Source of the DNA: Anthostomella pinea
Lineage: Eukaryota; Ascomycota; Sordariomycetes; Xylariales; Xylariaceae
Direction: 5' to 3'
Length of the DNA: 64,000 nucleotides
Assembly: GCA_963556695.1 (NCBI GenBank)
Contig: CAUWAG010000010.1
Span: forward strand, 5,022,001-5,086,000
Shown: positions 23,116 through 35,573 of the stretch, one piece after another
Numbering within the stretch: position 1 is the stretch's first letter
How the letters are laid out: each line of letters begins with the position of its first letter
Position numbers and translations under genes: made by a program
The notes under the pieces: generated by a model
What the model was told of the DNA's origin: nothing
The model's database searches: none
What the model saw: only the letters and a program-made list of their open reading frames with translations

Positions 23116-25374
23116 ATGGCAATGGTCGCGGACCAGTCCTATAACATGTTTCCTCGACCTAATCACGAGCAAGACTTCATGCTCTACCCAGAACCACCCA
23201 CTCAGACTAGCTACGCCTCGCCAGCAATGGGCATGGGCATGAGCCCTGACAGCTTCGCCTTCTCGAGAGGCGCACACGACGACTTCCCGCAACATTCAGG
23301 ATTCGAAGGTCCAGTTTACCCAGGCGCCTCCAGCTTCATGTACAACGGGAGGACGTCGCCCAGCATGTACCCAGACGATGGCGAAGTGCGGATCCCGCCC
23401 TCCAACCTGTCAACTGCTTCAGCACCATCGGCGCCCTCGTCGACAGTCGGGTCGCCCAACTCGAGTCACGGCCAGTTGGCCTTCATTCCGGAATACCAAC
23501 AGTCTGGGCTTGTTGTCAACCCCGGCATCGTTGGCGGAGGCGAATACTTCACAGGCACCGAGTACTCGGGCTTCCTGGGACAAGGTATGGAAGAATTCAT
23601 GGCCTTTGATAACAAATCCACTTTCGTTGGTGAGTCAGCTTGCATTTCCAGTTATTGTGTCTCCTTCGTTTCAGTCTGCAGCATGTATACATCCTCGTGC
23701 GCCGGCTCTGGATCAGTGCGAGCATAGTGTGGCTCGACACTCGACTCAAGCTTGATGCAAGTCTCGTGTGCATCGTGGAAGTCCAGCCATGCTCTGATTC
23801 CCAAGGGTCTGGTACGCTACCGGCTATGACGGCACGGCCATACTGGTAAAAGCGAAACAAGTCGCATGACTGCTTTCACAGCTTTCACGATGGCTTCCGT
23901 TTGTTCACAGCGATGGCTGCTTCTGTTGTTTCTCTTCCTTTATTTTGTTAGCCTCTGGAGTTGTATCAGATGAAAGAAGAGCTCGAGAAGGTTGTGTACT
24001 GACTCCGCATCTCGCTCAGATCCTTCCCTAATCCACCCTGAAATTCGCGGCCCAATGGCACCACCAATGCCGGGGTACGAAAACGCCAACAACTTCTCGC
24101 CTCAGAACCATCATCTCAACTCACCCGCCGTCTCCGGTGCCACATCCCCTGCGCCCGCGATGAGGAATGGGAGTCAATCGCCTTATCTTCATGGCTACCA
24201 CCAGCAATACAGCCCGTTCGCTGTGCCACCGCCAGCACCCCGGCGACAGAGCCTCTCCTCGTATCGCTCGCACGGTTCGCACGAACATTTTTACAACAGC
24301 GACGAGTCGGAGAAGAAGCAAAGATGCCCACACCCAGACTGTGGTAAGACTTTCAAGGACCTGAAAGCGCACATGTTGACGCATCAGACGGAGCGGCCTG
24401 AGAAGTGCCCGATCCAGACATGCGATTATCACGTCAAGGGCTTCGCGCGAAAGTACGACAAGAACCGGCACACGCTGACGCACTACAAGGGAACCATGGT
24501 TTGCGGGTTCTGTCCAGGCTCGGGGTCCGCCGCCGAGAAGTCGTTCAACCGAGCGGACGTCTTCAAGAGGCACCTGACGGCGGTCCACGGTGTAGAGCAG
24601 ACACCCCCCAACAGCAGGAAGAAGTCAGGCTCGGCCAACAGTGCCAAGCAGCTGTCAGGCTATGCGCCAGATGCTACCGGCAAGTGTTCGACCTGTTCGG
24701 CAACCTTCTCCAACGCTCAAGACTTCTACGAGCATCTGGACGACTGTGTTTTACGCATCGTCCAACAAGAAGACCCCGCCGAGGCGATCAATGCGAAGCG
24801 CCTGGCCGAGGTTGAGAATGACATGGATGTCCACCAGACCTTGGAGAAGAACCAGTTGCCGCTGACGACACAGACTGTGGTGAACTCGGATGAGGACGAT
24901 GACGACGAGATGGCGGATGACGATGACCCGCTGGACGAGGATTTCAAGGCGAGGAAGCTGACCTCGCCCACCAAGAAGAAGGGCAATCCTGCCAATGGCG
25001 TCCAAAAGTCGCGGGGCATGACGCATTCGCGGGGTGGCGTGCCTCCGTCTGCGAAGACCAAGGGTCGCAAGAACCGACGCGATTACCCGTCGTCATGGGG
25101 GTTTGACAAGGGTCAGATGACCATGAAGAAGCGGGTGATGACCGTGTTCGACGGCCCTCGCCGTCTCGCCAAGGATGACATGATGCTCTCGACGGAACAC
25201 GAGGTTCGTGTCAAGCTGTCGGACGGCGAGTCCTATGTCACGGACCTGGATGTCAACACACTCCAACGCGCCCAGGGCTTCCTCGATGCGACAGAGCAGG
25301 AGAAGGGCATCTGGATCTCAGACGACCCTACCGAGGAGGATATGAAGCGCATGTTGGCGATGAGCCAGCAGTAA
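23116..25374 (+). CDS. C2H2 zinc-finger transcription factor, four fingers
   Basis: A 622-residue putative DNA-binding regulator. Two exons (23116-23629, 24020-25374) are separated by a 390-nt intron with a GTGAGT donor and a CTCAG acceptor, restoring STFVDPSLIHPE in frame. The start is the first in-frame ATG, in a strong context (GCCATGG). Residues 1-270 are disordered, rich in Pro, Ser, Met and Tyr. A finger array follows: finger 1 Cys274/Cys279/His289/His293, finger 2 Cys301/Cys306/His322/His326, finger 3 Cys333/Cys336/His356/His361, and a C2HC finger Cys394/Cys397/His410/Cys414. An acidic run (about 465-485) precedes a conserved-looking C-terminal segment from about residue 530. The spacing is irregular compared with textbook fingers. 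I do not recognise a named orthologue. It borders a 17-kb gene-free region, which suggests complex control but does not prove it. Confidence 0.88.
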
Positions 25375-26497
25375 ACATTCAGTACATATGGCATGCGGCA
25401 CGCGGCACGCCCAATCCCTTCCACTACGATATATACCCCACCTCACCACTACAATACGATCGACACGAAGATAAAGACGGCAATAGAACGTGGCATGACT
25501 GGCGCAGGGCCCTGGCTCACTTGTAACATACGGATACATAATGGCATGGAACCAGCATTGGGCTGATTCTTTGGGAGGAACGTCTTCCTCCAGGACTTGG
25601 GTAGCCGGCAAGAGGAAGGCGAGCATGGAGCTTTCCATAACGAGCATATGGGTGGTTTCGAGCGGATGAGACTATACCAGTGGTGCTTTGTTTGTTTGTG
25701 TAATAGTCATCTACTATTGCTCACTTTGGTTTTCTGGCGAAGATACCCTGTAGTTCCTACGACCCCACTTATAGCGTCTTCATGAGACCCGAGAGAGAGA
25801 AAAGAGAGAGTTGCATTGCATCTCTCCGAATATAGAGATTCTCACTCGCTATACTATTTTGGCTTCTTTGTGCAATCCAGACTCACGCATGACCTTGTCT
25901 CATGGCATCAACGATCTGCTGGTTGCTTTAGTGATTCTCTGGTCATACTGTACTGCCGGCCCGTGGCTCGCACAACTCACGCAATGATTGGGTACCTGCA
26001 TCTTGCGAATCATTATGCATGTTTCTGATCCTGACTCTCGTACCTGAAACCGCAGGTAACGTAGTCTGCATATCTAGGTAGGTATCTCTGGCTGGCTGCC
26101 AATGGACCCAAATGGAGGGCTCGCATATGCATAGCAACAGCCACTCGCTCATTGCATGCGTCGTTCTATGTGCATATAATACGGGTAGGAATGGACAGCG
26201 AAACACGAGGCCTCCCTCCTCCTCTTCCCCTTTCCCGGACTGGCCGTAGTTGTGTGTAACACACCACCGCACCACTACCGGGAGCCAACCTGTCTGCGAA
26301 AGATAGGAAGCAATATTGGCACTCCCGCCCATGTGCGTATGTACGCACCTCGTCATTGAGACTTATTAAGTTATTATTAAGGCCTGCCAGGGGCAGATAT
26401 TACCGTAGATAGAGTAGATGTGCCGCACCACCGCGTCCGAGGCGCAGCAGCCATGGAGGAGGTACGGTACGTGTAGATATCTAAATGTAGGTAGGTA
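25375..26497. other. Intergenic: 3' flank of the C2H2 gene
   Basis: No gene seen. The left part is presumably 3' untranslated region; a GA-rich run lies at about 25787-25810. Confidence 0.5.
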
Positions 26498-26710
26498 CAC
26501 TCAGCCCTCATAAGTCTGCCTACGTACCATATTCGAAAAATTCCAGGTCACCCGTAAAAAATCGAAATATTGGAATAAGCATACTGTAATAAGCAGCTCA
26601 TAGCTATAAAGTCCTTTTCGATGCTTATTCCCGTGCTTATTTTATGTATAATAAACGCACCTTTTGCTTGGTCAATGAGGGGTGGTACGGAGACTTATGC
26701 GGGTTTAGTG
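26498..26710. mobile_element. Short inverted-repeat element (family copy 3)
   Basis: A 213-bp element flanked by TA (26496-26497, 26711-26712). The left end reads CACTCAGCCCTCATAAGTCT; the reverse complement of the right end reads CACTAAACCCGCATAAGTCT. The interior repeats GCTTATTCC and AATAAGCA in inverted orientation, so it could fold into a hairpin. No coding capacity. Confidence 0.8.
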
Positions 26711-28017
26711 TACATACATGCACGTAGACTATCTAGTCGATAATCCTCGCACACCACGTGCAGACAAACAGCCTGCCGCCGGCCGTCTGCCATTGATCCG
26801 TTGACGTTGGTGGCTGGCTGCCGGCGGTGGGTTTCCTGAATAGGCTCGACGTGCGGCGCGTCTGCCGTCTGCCGTGTTGGAACTCATTACAGTAGCACAT
26901 AGTCTATCGAAATCCTATCGCATCCATCCATCCTACCAGCCCTACCCGCGGGTAAAGCCCGATGGGATGGAGGAGGGAGCGAGGCAGAATGAGCGGGGAT
27001 GCGGGTGCGGATCGCAAGTTTTCCATCTCGTCCAGTTCTTGCTCGTCTTTGGGATCTAATGGCAGGCAGGCTTTGACTGCCTAGGTGACTGGTTATCACC
27101 CAACGACGACAAGGTAACCTGGCCTACCTTGATTACTGCGCATACCTGACACATCCACTGCATATCATAGCATGACATAGCATGGCATGAGGCGGTGAGT
27201 ATGCACAGCACAGCCTGATGAGCATTGAGGATGAGCCAGCAGGCCCGACAGACCGCGGGCAATGCCGGGCAGGATGGGAGTAGTAGCGCCGGTAGAGCAC
27301 CCGTGGCCCGTCGCTCGAGGGTAGTACCGGTAGTCTGCCCATCCACCTCGGGATGATGTCTACTATGGGACTGGTCTGTTGCAATTTTTAGAAACGCCCC
27401 TCTTCATCGTCCCATCATTGACGATCCATCACACAACTCAAAATCTCATCCGCGTGAAGATTGCGGCGCAGTACAGGAAAACGTGCATACAAGGAAGTTG
27501 GGCAGCACCGTTGCTTACGGGCAATCCCTTGCCTGTACTGTACGGTTGTTGGAAACAGTCTTGCCTCTCTCACCGGGTCGTTTGCCGTTTGCCGTTTGCC
27601 AGTTGCGTTTCGCCTGAAGTCTGAAGTCTGAAGTCTGAAGTCTGACGGCCAAGCCCTGTCACTCATCCTGGACCGGCCAGGCGAGTCATCGCGCCAGAGC
27701 CAGCAAGCCAGCTAGCCAGCCGTTCGTCATACGGGACCCCGTGCCTCGTCGCTCAGCCCTGACAAATCATTGCTGCCGGTGACCTAATCAGCGAGACACC
27801 ATCCCAAGTTCGGCAGCCCCCGACTCACGACCCGGGCACCAAGCCCGTCGGGTGACACGACTCCTGTGCCGTGCCGCGCCGAACCAGGGACCCCCGGGCC
27901 CCCCTTGGGACTATCCAAACCAAGGCGGTCAGCAGCAAAGGTCCGTCCGCCTAGCCGAGCCAGGGAGACGGGAACAGGAACGGGGCCGGGAACCGGGAAA
28001 AGTGAAACCGTGAAAAG
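26711..28017. other. Intergenic with tandem repeats
   Basis: No gene seen. Contains GTTTGCC in three tandem units (27580-27600) followed by CTGAAGT in four units plus a partial one (27614-27645). The right end should hold the promoter of the methyltransferase gene. Confidence 0.5.
27580..27645. repeat. Two adjacent 7-bp tandem repeats
   Basis: Three units of GTTTGCC, a short spacer, then four units of CTGAAGT and a partial fifth. Confidence 0.9.
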
Positions 28018-29070
28018 ATGTCCCTCGTGAGCCGCATCACCCTGCACGGCCCCGCGTCCACCGACCCGGAGGACTTCCTCTCGTCGTCCCTGGGCGTCAT
28101 CTTCCCGGACGACGTGACGAACCAGCACGGCGACGCCGAGCACTCCCTCGTCTACACGTCGCCGCACCTGCCAAAGCCGCTGCACATCGCGCTGTCCGAC
28201 CCGGATGCTGAGAGCGACCGCAAGCTGTTCAGCCACTACCTGTGGAACTCGAGCCTGCTGCTCGCCGAGCTCGTCGAGGCCGGGACGCTGGGGCTGGAGG
28301 GTGCGGCTGCTACTACCACTACCACCAACCCCACTGGCAGCAGTGCGGAAAAGGAGGGGAGGCCAGCAGGCGCGCGAGACTTCAACATCGCCAACCTAAC
28401 CACCCTCGAGCTCGGCGCCGGCACCGCCCTCCCCAGCATCCTAGCCGCGCTCCTCGGCGCGCGCAGCGTGGCCGTGACGGACTACCCGTCGCCGACGCTG
28501 CTGACCACGCTGCGCAAAAACGTCACGACAAACTGCTTCGACGCGGCGCTCTCGCCCAGGGGCGTCCTGCCGTCTCCTGTCCGCGTCGAGGGCCACGCCT
28601 GGGGCGCCGTAGACCACGATGCCGACGCCTTCGCGGCGGAGAACAGACATGCGTTCGACCGCGTGTTTGTGTGCGATTGCTTGTGGATGCCGTGGCAGCA
28701 CGACAATCTGCAGCGGTCGATTGCGCATTTCCTCAAGGGCGGCTCTGACGCGGTCACTGGCACTGACATCGGCACACCCATCAGCACTGACACTGATGCC
28801 AACCCCAACCCCAACCCAAACGCGACCGCAGCCGCCAGTTCAAGGGCCTGGATCGTCGCAGGCTTCCACACCGGCCGTGCCAAGATGGCCGGATTCTTCG
28901 AGGCCGAGGCGCTGCGCGAGCACGGGCTCGAGGTCGAGGACATCTGGGAGCGCGACTGCGACGGCGTCGAGCGCCCGTGGGCGGCGGACCGCGGTATCGA
29001 AGACGTGAGCGAGCGCAAGCGGTGGCTTGTCGTGGGTGTGTTGAGGAGGATAGGTGGGTGGGATGGGTGA
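28018..29070 (+). CDS. Family-16 SAM methyltransferase, EFM7/NNT1-like
   Basis: A 350-residue single-exon protein of the methyltransferase-16 family. Fungal members such as Efm7/Nnt1 methylate the N-terminus and a lysine of translation elongation factor 1A. Seen in the sequence: the pre-domain DPDAESDRKLFSHYLWNSSLLLAELV (about 61-86), the SAM-binding motif I ELGAGTALP (131-139), a following acidic motif VTDYPSPTLL, and a DRVFVCDCLWMPWQHDNL segment matching the family's post-I/motif II region. Two low-complexity inserts are odd: a Thr-run with NPTGSSAEKEG before motif I and an ANPNPNPNATAAASS stretch near residue 260. Third codon positions are strongly GC. The substrate is inferred from the family; a METTL21-type relative is the main alternative. 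Confidence 0.85.
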   Translation: MSLVSRITLHGPASTDPEDFLSSSLGVIFPDDVTNQHGDAEHSLVYTSPHLPKPLHIALSDPDAESDRKLFSHYLWNSSLLLAELVEAGTLGLEGAAATTTTTNPTGSSAEKEGRPAGARDFNIANLTTLELGAGTALPSILAALLGARSVAVTDYPSPTLLTTLRKNVTTNCFDAALSPRGVLPSPVRVEGHAWGAVDHDADAFAAENRHAFDRVFVCDCLWMPWQHDNLQRSIAHFLKGGSDAVTGTDIGTPISTDTDANPNPNPNATAAASSRAWIVAGFHTGRAKMAGFFEAEALREHGLEVEDIWERDCDGVERPWAADRGIEDVSERKRWLVVGVLRRIGGWDG

Positions 29071-30328
29071 ATGAATGATGAAAGGTCGAAGGTGGGAGAT
29101 GATGAGTAGTGGTGGTTGGTTGGTGGGTGGCTGAGCGATGCAAGGGAGGGAGGGAACAGAACACTTCCAAGTCACGGGAAAGGAGAAGGTGAAAGAAGGG
29201 AGGGGCCTGTGCGTGCGGCTTAATGCTTGCCTCAACGACCTGTGATGGGGCTATGTGTGGACGCACGAATGTCTCAACCAGTTTGACGGGGAGTGACTGT
29301 GAGACGAGACGAGACTGAGATCGTGCTTGGACTATGTGACTCGATCATATGTTGATCGGGCAATTTGAAGCATGCTGCCCACCCACGGTCTTGGCACAAG
29401 TCTAGTCCGGAGGACTTGGGCCGACAAAGCGTTCGTGCCATCGAGGAAGGAATCCAAACATGCTGCACAGTCTCATTGGAAGCCTGCTCTCCGGCACCTG
29501 CTCTTGATAGCAACTATTGGGCCCCGAAGAAGTAAGTGGTGGATGTATGGAATGACTTGTGTCTAAGGAGACCGCAAGACCTGGAGCACGGATCTTATCA
29601 AAATCTTCAAGGGATATCCAGTCAGTGGAGTCTGCAAAGGACAGCAAAGGCGCATCGAAGATTCAATCGCCAGTTGTGAGAAGGATCAAGGGTCTGTAAA
29701 TATTTTCCATTCTGCCCGGTAACATACGACTCGATACATTGTGTGTATATAGTATACAGACCAGAGCTCTGGTGCTTGGACGTATGGAAGATTAATAGAG
29801 AAAACAGGAACAACGATGCTCGCTTCATGCTCGCGCTAGCCATATGCCAGTGAAACGAAAATGCCTCGCCTCGCCATGCCATGACATAGTCTTGCTCTTC
29901 ATAATGGAACGTCTGGCCTTGATACAGAGGCACGGTTTCGAAGAAACTTCGAAGGCTCAACAAACCCACCGCGATTCAAGCACGGAGATAAGCATCAAAC
30001 GCAAAACCCATCTTGGAGTGTTAGCATAAGGATCAACCCCATGTTTGCTGTCTGCCTGCCCTGCGGTACGTCTTTCAGAAGGAATGCCGATGCTCATACG
30101 AATATAGAGCATCTGAGCCTCTCCCAACGACTTGCTCATCATGCTACCGCATCACGTTCCCACATGCGCTTATCACCTGAGCACCAAATGCCAAACCACA
30201 AGCCATTAAGCAACTTTGCCGGAGCAGAGCCTTGCAATGATCAGTCGAGGAGTCCAACTGCATGGTGCGGCTACAGATTAGTAAAGGGGCCCATGGCACA
30301 TAGCTACCCTGTCTGTCAACACGCCAGA
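29071..30328. other. Intergenic, no gene seen
   Basis: Holds the 3' flanks of two convergent genes. Open frames are short and not protein-like. Confidence 0.5.
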
Positions 30329-33054
30329 CTACTTCCCAGTAGCCGTCGAATCTCGCGATGAGGAGGAGTTCTCGCCCTTCTCGAAAGCCGGACCGGGACC
30401 TGAGTAACTCGGACCAGGTATTGTGGTTATTTTGGGAAGAAGCTCTCTGGGTTGTGACGGGCCTGGAGACGTCGTCTCAGGATCAATCATGCGAACGGCG
30501 CTGGAGCTTGCGCGACCTTTCACCGGCTGCGGGCTCAACACGTTGGCGGTATGTGCCACATACGTCGGGGACACCAGCTCTTCAGAACCAAAAGGCAGTG
30601 CCCTCGGAGGATAATCACTGCTGTCTCGACCAGAACCACTGCCGAGTTTTTGTAGCACTGCATCGGAGTGTTGCTCAGCCAGTTTCCGAAGCTGTGCCGC
30701 AGAATCCTTATGATGACGGAGCACGTTAGTCAAATCGCAAAGGCAGTCTGCAGGATTCCAACGACGTCCATGCGAACATACCCATTCGCTCTGCGCTGGC
30801 ACGCCCTCGGCGGCAGGCAGATGTGGGTCGTCATCGCCATCGCCGATGCCAGGGCCAACCCCACCCCAGAACTTGGCTCGACGGATGGGTGCTGGAGTAA
30901 CTGGCAGGCTGGGACGCTCTACTTCGCTCGGGAAGTCGGTGAGCTTCTTCCCTTGCCGCCTCCAGGCGATCTCATCAACGCCTTCGCCAGGACTGGGCAT
31001 CGCGATCACGCCGGGGGACTTTAGACTCTGCGAACGCCGGTGCTTCTGCATAGAATCGACGTACCGCTCGATCGCTGGTACTTCGTCCCATGCATTAGTC
31101 CGCGTGTACGTGGTCCAAGGGTCCGACGGCGTGATATGGATGGTCGGGGTTATGGGCGTGACTGGCTCGTCCTTTTGCTGAACGGTAGACGATTCTACGA
31201 TAGAAGACTCAGTCGACGGTTGAAGGACAGGAGAGGGCCGGTGCTCACCCGTAGGTGTACCATAAGCGCCACTCGCGCCTTTCGGTTCGTCGGCAAATAC
31301 GCGTGATGCTTTCGCTTGCTGAGTCTCCCAAGGAAAGATAGGCTTGGGAGGAGCGGGAGGGTCCTTGGAAACTTCGTACCACATGTTCCTCGGAGGGCTA
31401 GGGTATCGTTGGGGAGCGACAAACGGAGCAGAATCCTGAGACATTTGGTATATAGCGATGGGGAAGTTCTCGGCTTCCGGTTTCGAGTGTGTCGGGGGCG
31501 CATGTCTAGATCATTGTTAACCCATTGCTCAAGGTCGACGTCACCAAGAGGCAAGCTCACCTTTGAGCGTCCCAGCTTGCCATGGAAGGCTGGAATGGCT
31601 CTGGCTTCTGCTCCGGTTCGGACGGGGCCCAAGGGGCGGCAGGCGCTTCAATTTGCCCTTCGCGAGCCTCAGCTTGACTTCCCTCAACATTACTTGCAGA
31701 CGAAATCGACTCGCTAAAACCAGAACTAGATGACTCAGCCTGCCGGACGGTGCCTCCAGACTGAAGACCCTCGTGACCATGAGCTTGGTCTCGGTCATGG
31801 TGGCCTTGCGCTTCGGGATGGGGAGCACCACGGTAATCTGAAGGCGCATGCTGTGGATGCTGGGACGTTTGCTCATGATCACGTCGGTCATCATTAAGAG
31901 GCTTACTGGTCAATCCCAGATGAGCGGGCTTTGGCTGGTATTCTCCCTTGGTGAGATACTGCACCAGCTCCGAAGGTGACTGGGCGTTGAAAGTGCTGCT
32001 GGAAGTTTCCTGGGGTATAGAAGGCGCGAGTCTCGGCGACTGGATACATGTGAGAAGATGTCCTACAGTTGAGTCGCAGGAGCGCGTGGGAGCACTTACA
32101 GGTTCTCGATAATGTCGATCATAGACGGCCCACCATCTGCCAGTCATCTGGTCGAAGGGAGAGCTCCCATTGCTTGCGTGGCGCCCGTTGAACCACGGCT
32201 TGTCGGAGCCGATGAAGTGGACCATGTTGATAGTCGACTGGAAATGACGATAGGCCGGTAGATATTGGTAATGGGCGGACGGAGTTACGTTGTAGGTAAA
32301 ACTGATACGGTTATAGTTATTCTGAAAGTGCATATTGATGAGGCCCTGGTCGGCGCCATCGAATGAGATGTTCCTCTCTGCCATGGCCATCATAGCATAG
32401 TAGTCGCCCATGTTCGGAGTAAGAGCCATGACACCGGTATTGAACAGGTCGGGCCAGCCTGTGTCTGGGGCGGCGGAGAAGTGGTGTGCTATGTCGAAGA
32501 GCTCGTCGGGAGCTCGATAGGCGACAACATCGGCGTCGATGTAGACAATCTTGCGGAACTGCATCTGCTTCCAGAGATTGATCTTGGTGAAGGCGGAGTG
32601 GAGGTCGGCTCGGTTCATTAGGTGTAAATTGTCGGGCTGGTGGTTTCGGATTCGGCTGACAGGAATGACATGGTGGTATACAGTCTGGTGCAGTGTCTGT
32701 CAGTCGGGCACGCCGCGGCCAGGTATATCTTGTCGAGCTTACCTTGAGCTCCGATATGGCTTCGGCAGAGACAGTGTCGAGGGTGACCAGAACGGCCAGC
32801 TGTTTGGTGGTACCAGCATCTCTCAGGGAATGCGCCAGCACCAGAGCGCCTGGTCGCAATGGTTAGGAATGACTTTGGAGGCCAAATGATACAGGAGAGC
32901 TTACCAGGCAAGTATGTGTCGCTCAAGAGCAGCTACATTGGCGGATAAGTCAGATCACAGGTGTCTCTCACTCGTGGGAGCGCGCTGGGTTGGTACGAAC
33001 TGTGGCGTACACGTCCACGTCCACGTCCTCGTTCCCTCGACCCTTCGCAGCCAT
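30329..33054 (-). CDS. Glycogenin (GT8 self-glucosylating primer of glycogen)
   Basis: Starts glycogen by adding glucose from UDP-glucose to itself, then hands the primer to glycogen synthase. Six exons (33054-33001, 32932-32905, 32849-32743, 32684-32100, 32039-31561, 31505-30329) give 809 residues with every junction in frame. The GT8 domain occupies about the first 260 residues: LLLSDTYLPGALVLAHSLRD near the start, the metal-binding DAD at 113-115 in IVYIDADVVAYR, and later HFIGSDKPW. The remainder is a long disordered tail that carries the fungal glycogenin motifs PRNMWYEV...IFPWE and PWTTYTRTNAWDEV, thought to contact glycogen synthase. The fourth intron (32099-32040) is 60 nt and stop-free, so its retention would add 20 residues. 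The second exon is only 28 nt. The family assignment is secure; exon 4/5 usage needs RNA evidence. Confidence 0.93.
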
Positions 33055-35573
33055 GGTGCGCAAGGAATGTCGGCGCAACTACGCCAGACTGGAGAGCTGT
33101 AGCAGTAACAACAGCAAAGAAAGTTGGCGGCGGTGCTACCAAAAGACTACGTAGGAGTTTGCGAGGGTTGAGAGGGAGCCGACTAGAGAACGTCAAGCTA
33201 TCCCAAGTCGGCGCGTGCAAGCCGCGGGAGATAATGGTGGTGGTGGTGATGTGGCCAGTGGTTGGTTGGATGAGGAGTTTCGCGCTTTCGCTGCTGGAGG
33301 GACGGAAAATGGAAAGTTCCAAGACAGACGTGACAGAAGAGAGTTTTGGCAGTTCACATTCGGCATCAGAGAGTCGAGGAGCGAGGGTCCCGCTCAACGG
33401 CGGCCCGCGGGCAAATGCGACGTTAAAGTTAGTGTCACTTTGCACCTGCTGTGTTATGTTGCTAATAGTACTAACTTGCTCTCACTTGCTCTCACTTGCG
33501 TACAAGGATATGAAGCTGTGAGCCCTTGTACCGGTAGTCTCCAATCTCCAAGCCTCCGCCTCTCCAATCTGCCTCCCCGCTGAGTCCGCTCTCCACGGTT
33601 GTTGCGAATCCACACCAACAACAACGTCGCCACTAACTTTATTGAGCACACCTGGAAGACAGAAGAGGGATAGAGAGTTGGGATGAAACAAGCTTTGAAG
33701 TCCAACACTCACTTGAAAGGTACCTATCTACATACACGTATGTAGTAAATGCGGGTTGTAAACTTCAAGGATATGGTAATAACATTGAAGGTATCTGGGA
33801 CCATGGTCCAAACAGACTAGTCCCACGGGGTAGCTTCCATTCCATCAATCATACCCGAGGTAGTCGAGGAAAGCCCTGCGTCAATACGCCTCGTCGAAAC
33901 AACTGAACCAAATTCTGAGCACTATGCTTCAAAGCAGTGGGAGTTGCATGGGTGAGAGGTCTTATCTCGACTTATTACACGGGATGTCAACAACATGACG
34001 ACCGAAATACCAGGTCACACTTGGTACAATCCGGGTAAGCGCACCTCTTTAAGATAACATCCCGTCTATTGCGGCGTCCTGCTGAGCTGAGCTGTAGCTG
34101 TCCGGCCGCCGGCGGGATGCCCTCATGCGGGGCTACATGTCGGATGAGGTTTTGTCATTTGATTCAATGTCGTGCAACTGGGAGCAAAGGCTGTGAGACT
34201 TCTCGAAGCGATCGTATACCAAGGAACGCTACATTGAATGACGGCACGCCTGTTCCCCGAGGATTCGCATCGAAGGGCAGCTCGAATCAGAACCCGACTT
34301 TGGGGGACCCCTCATGAACATCTCCAAACATTCAGCCAACCAGCTTCGATAACACTTGCTGCAGAAGCCCGGTTAGGCAACCCGTTTGGCCTGCACGCTA
34401 TCGCTTCCTTTTGTTTGTTTGAAAGGTAGCTCCCGTCGCGTGTAGAAGCTGGTCGGCCTATGAGACGCGATCTATGCTTCCCCGCCATTCTCGCAACAGC
34501 TTCCCCGCAAACGTCATCGTGGCCCATTTTGGACTTGGTGCTTGCCTTGTGCTCAAATGTTGCTCTAACGGGCCACGGCATCACGACAAGTCGCCAGTCT
34601 AAGCAGTGTCATGCGATTGTGTGGATCAAGTTCTACCCCTCACCAAGGAAAGGTCATCTGCGCCTCTGCAGCGACGATCAGAGGAATCACACGAGACCAT
34701 CACCAGCGTCGTCAGGAGGCGAAAGTCAAGAGTCCCAAGTGGCAAGATGATCGTCCCAACCCCATCCTCGCATACTTGCATACTTATATACTTGCATACT
34801 TGCATAATTGCATGGCCGATCGTCTCGGTCACTAATAACGCTGGTCGTCCGTCTTCCCACGTGTCCACACATGACATGTCCTCCCAAGTTCAACCTCATA
34901 GCCATGATCGGCTGTCCGTACACAGGCTGATAGGTTGAGTTTCGATGGCCGGGATGCCGAGACAAACAACGAATGTTGACCTGCCGTGAGGATCGGCAAC
35001 TTCATACTGGACCCTCGACTGGAACAACAGCAGATGGTCACGCCCATGGCGGACTGGTTCGTTTGAACTACCTATGATTTAGAAACACAAAACTATGGCT
35101 GCTTGGAACACCTAGCATGCCTGAGGGACGAAGCCCAGATACAGTGATCTCCAGAAATACTGATGCATTTGGATTCCGTACCACTTGTGATGCTGTCTAG
35201 TACTGACTACATGCCTAAGTGTATGAAGTGTATGTGAACTCCTTCATCCCAACTCCATGTCCCACAGCCAAGGGCTCCAACCTCGAAAAGAGGTGGGGTG
35301 AGCGGGACGAAAGCAGACCTCAACAACGTCTCCCTTGCACCAAAGTTGAGATTGAGCTAGCCACAGGCTTCTTTGCCGCAGAAATGACTGTCGTGCATGT
35401 GCAGGCTGTGGACGCAGACAGCAAATCCATGCGCTTCGAATGCCATCCATGCCTCGGTGATAGTGGCTGATCCATGATGACCCAGTAACAAGCTCAGGGG
35501 GGCAGCTGCTTTCCACGCTCGGCTCAGCCCGTAGCGGTAATCTCCCAGGGAATACCATACATAAAGGACACGG
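33055..35573. other. Intergenic, no gene seen
   Basis: The left part is the glycogenin upstream region, where long open frames on both strands overlap but are not protein-like. A GCATACTT-type tandem lies at about 34770-34812. The right end is 3' flank of the transporter gene. Confidence 0.5.
34770..34812. repeat. Imperfect tandem repeat (GCATACTT)
   Basis: Four or five imperfect copies of an 8-bp unit in a head-to-tail run. Confidence 0.75.

Noticed and set aside
25787..25810. GA-rich run as a possible regulatory site
   Set aside because: A short simple-sequence tract with nothing to tie it to a factor.
32933..33521. Long open frames on both strands around the glycogenin start
   Set aside because: They overlap the first glycogenin exon and intron and read as low-complexity shadows.
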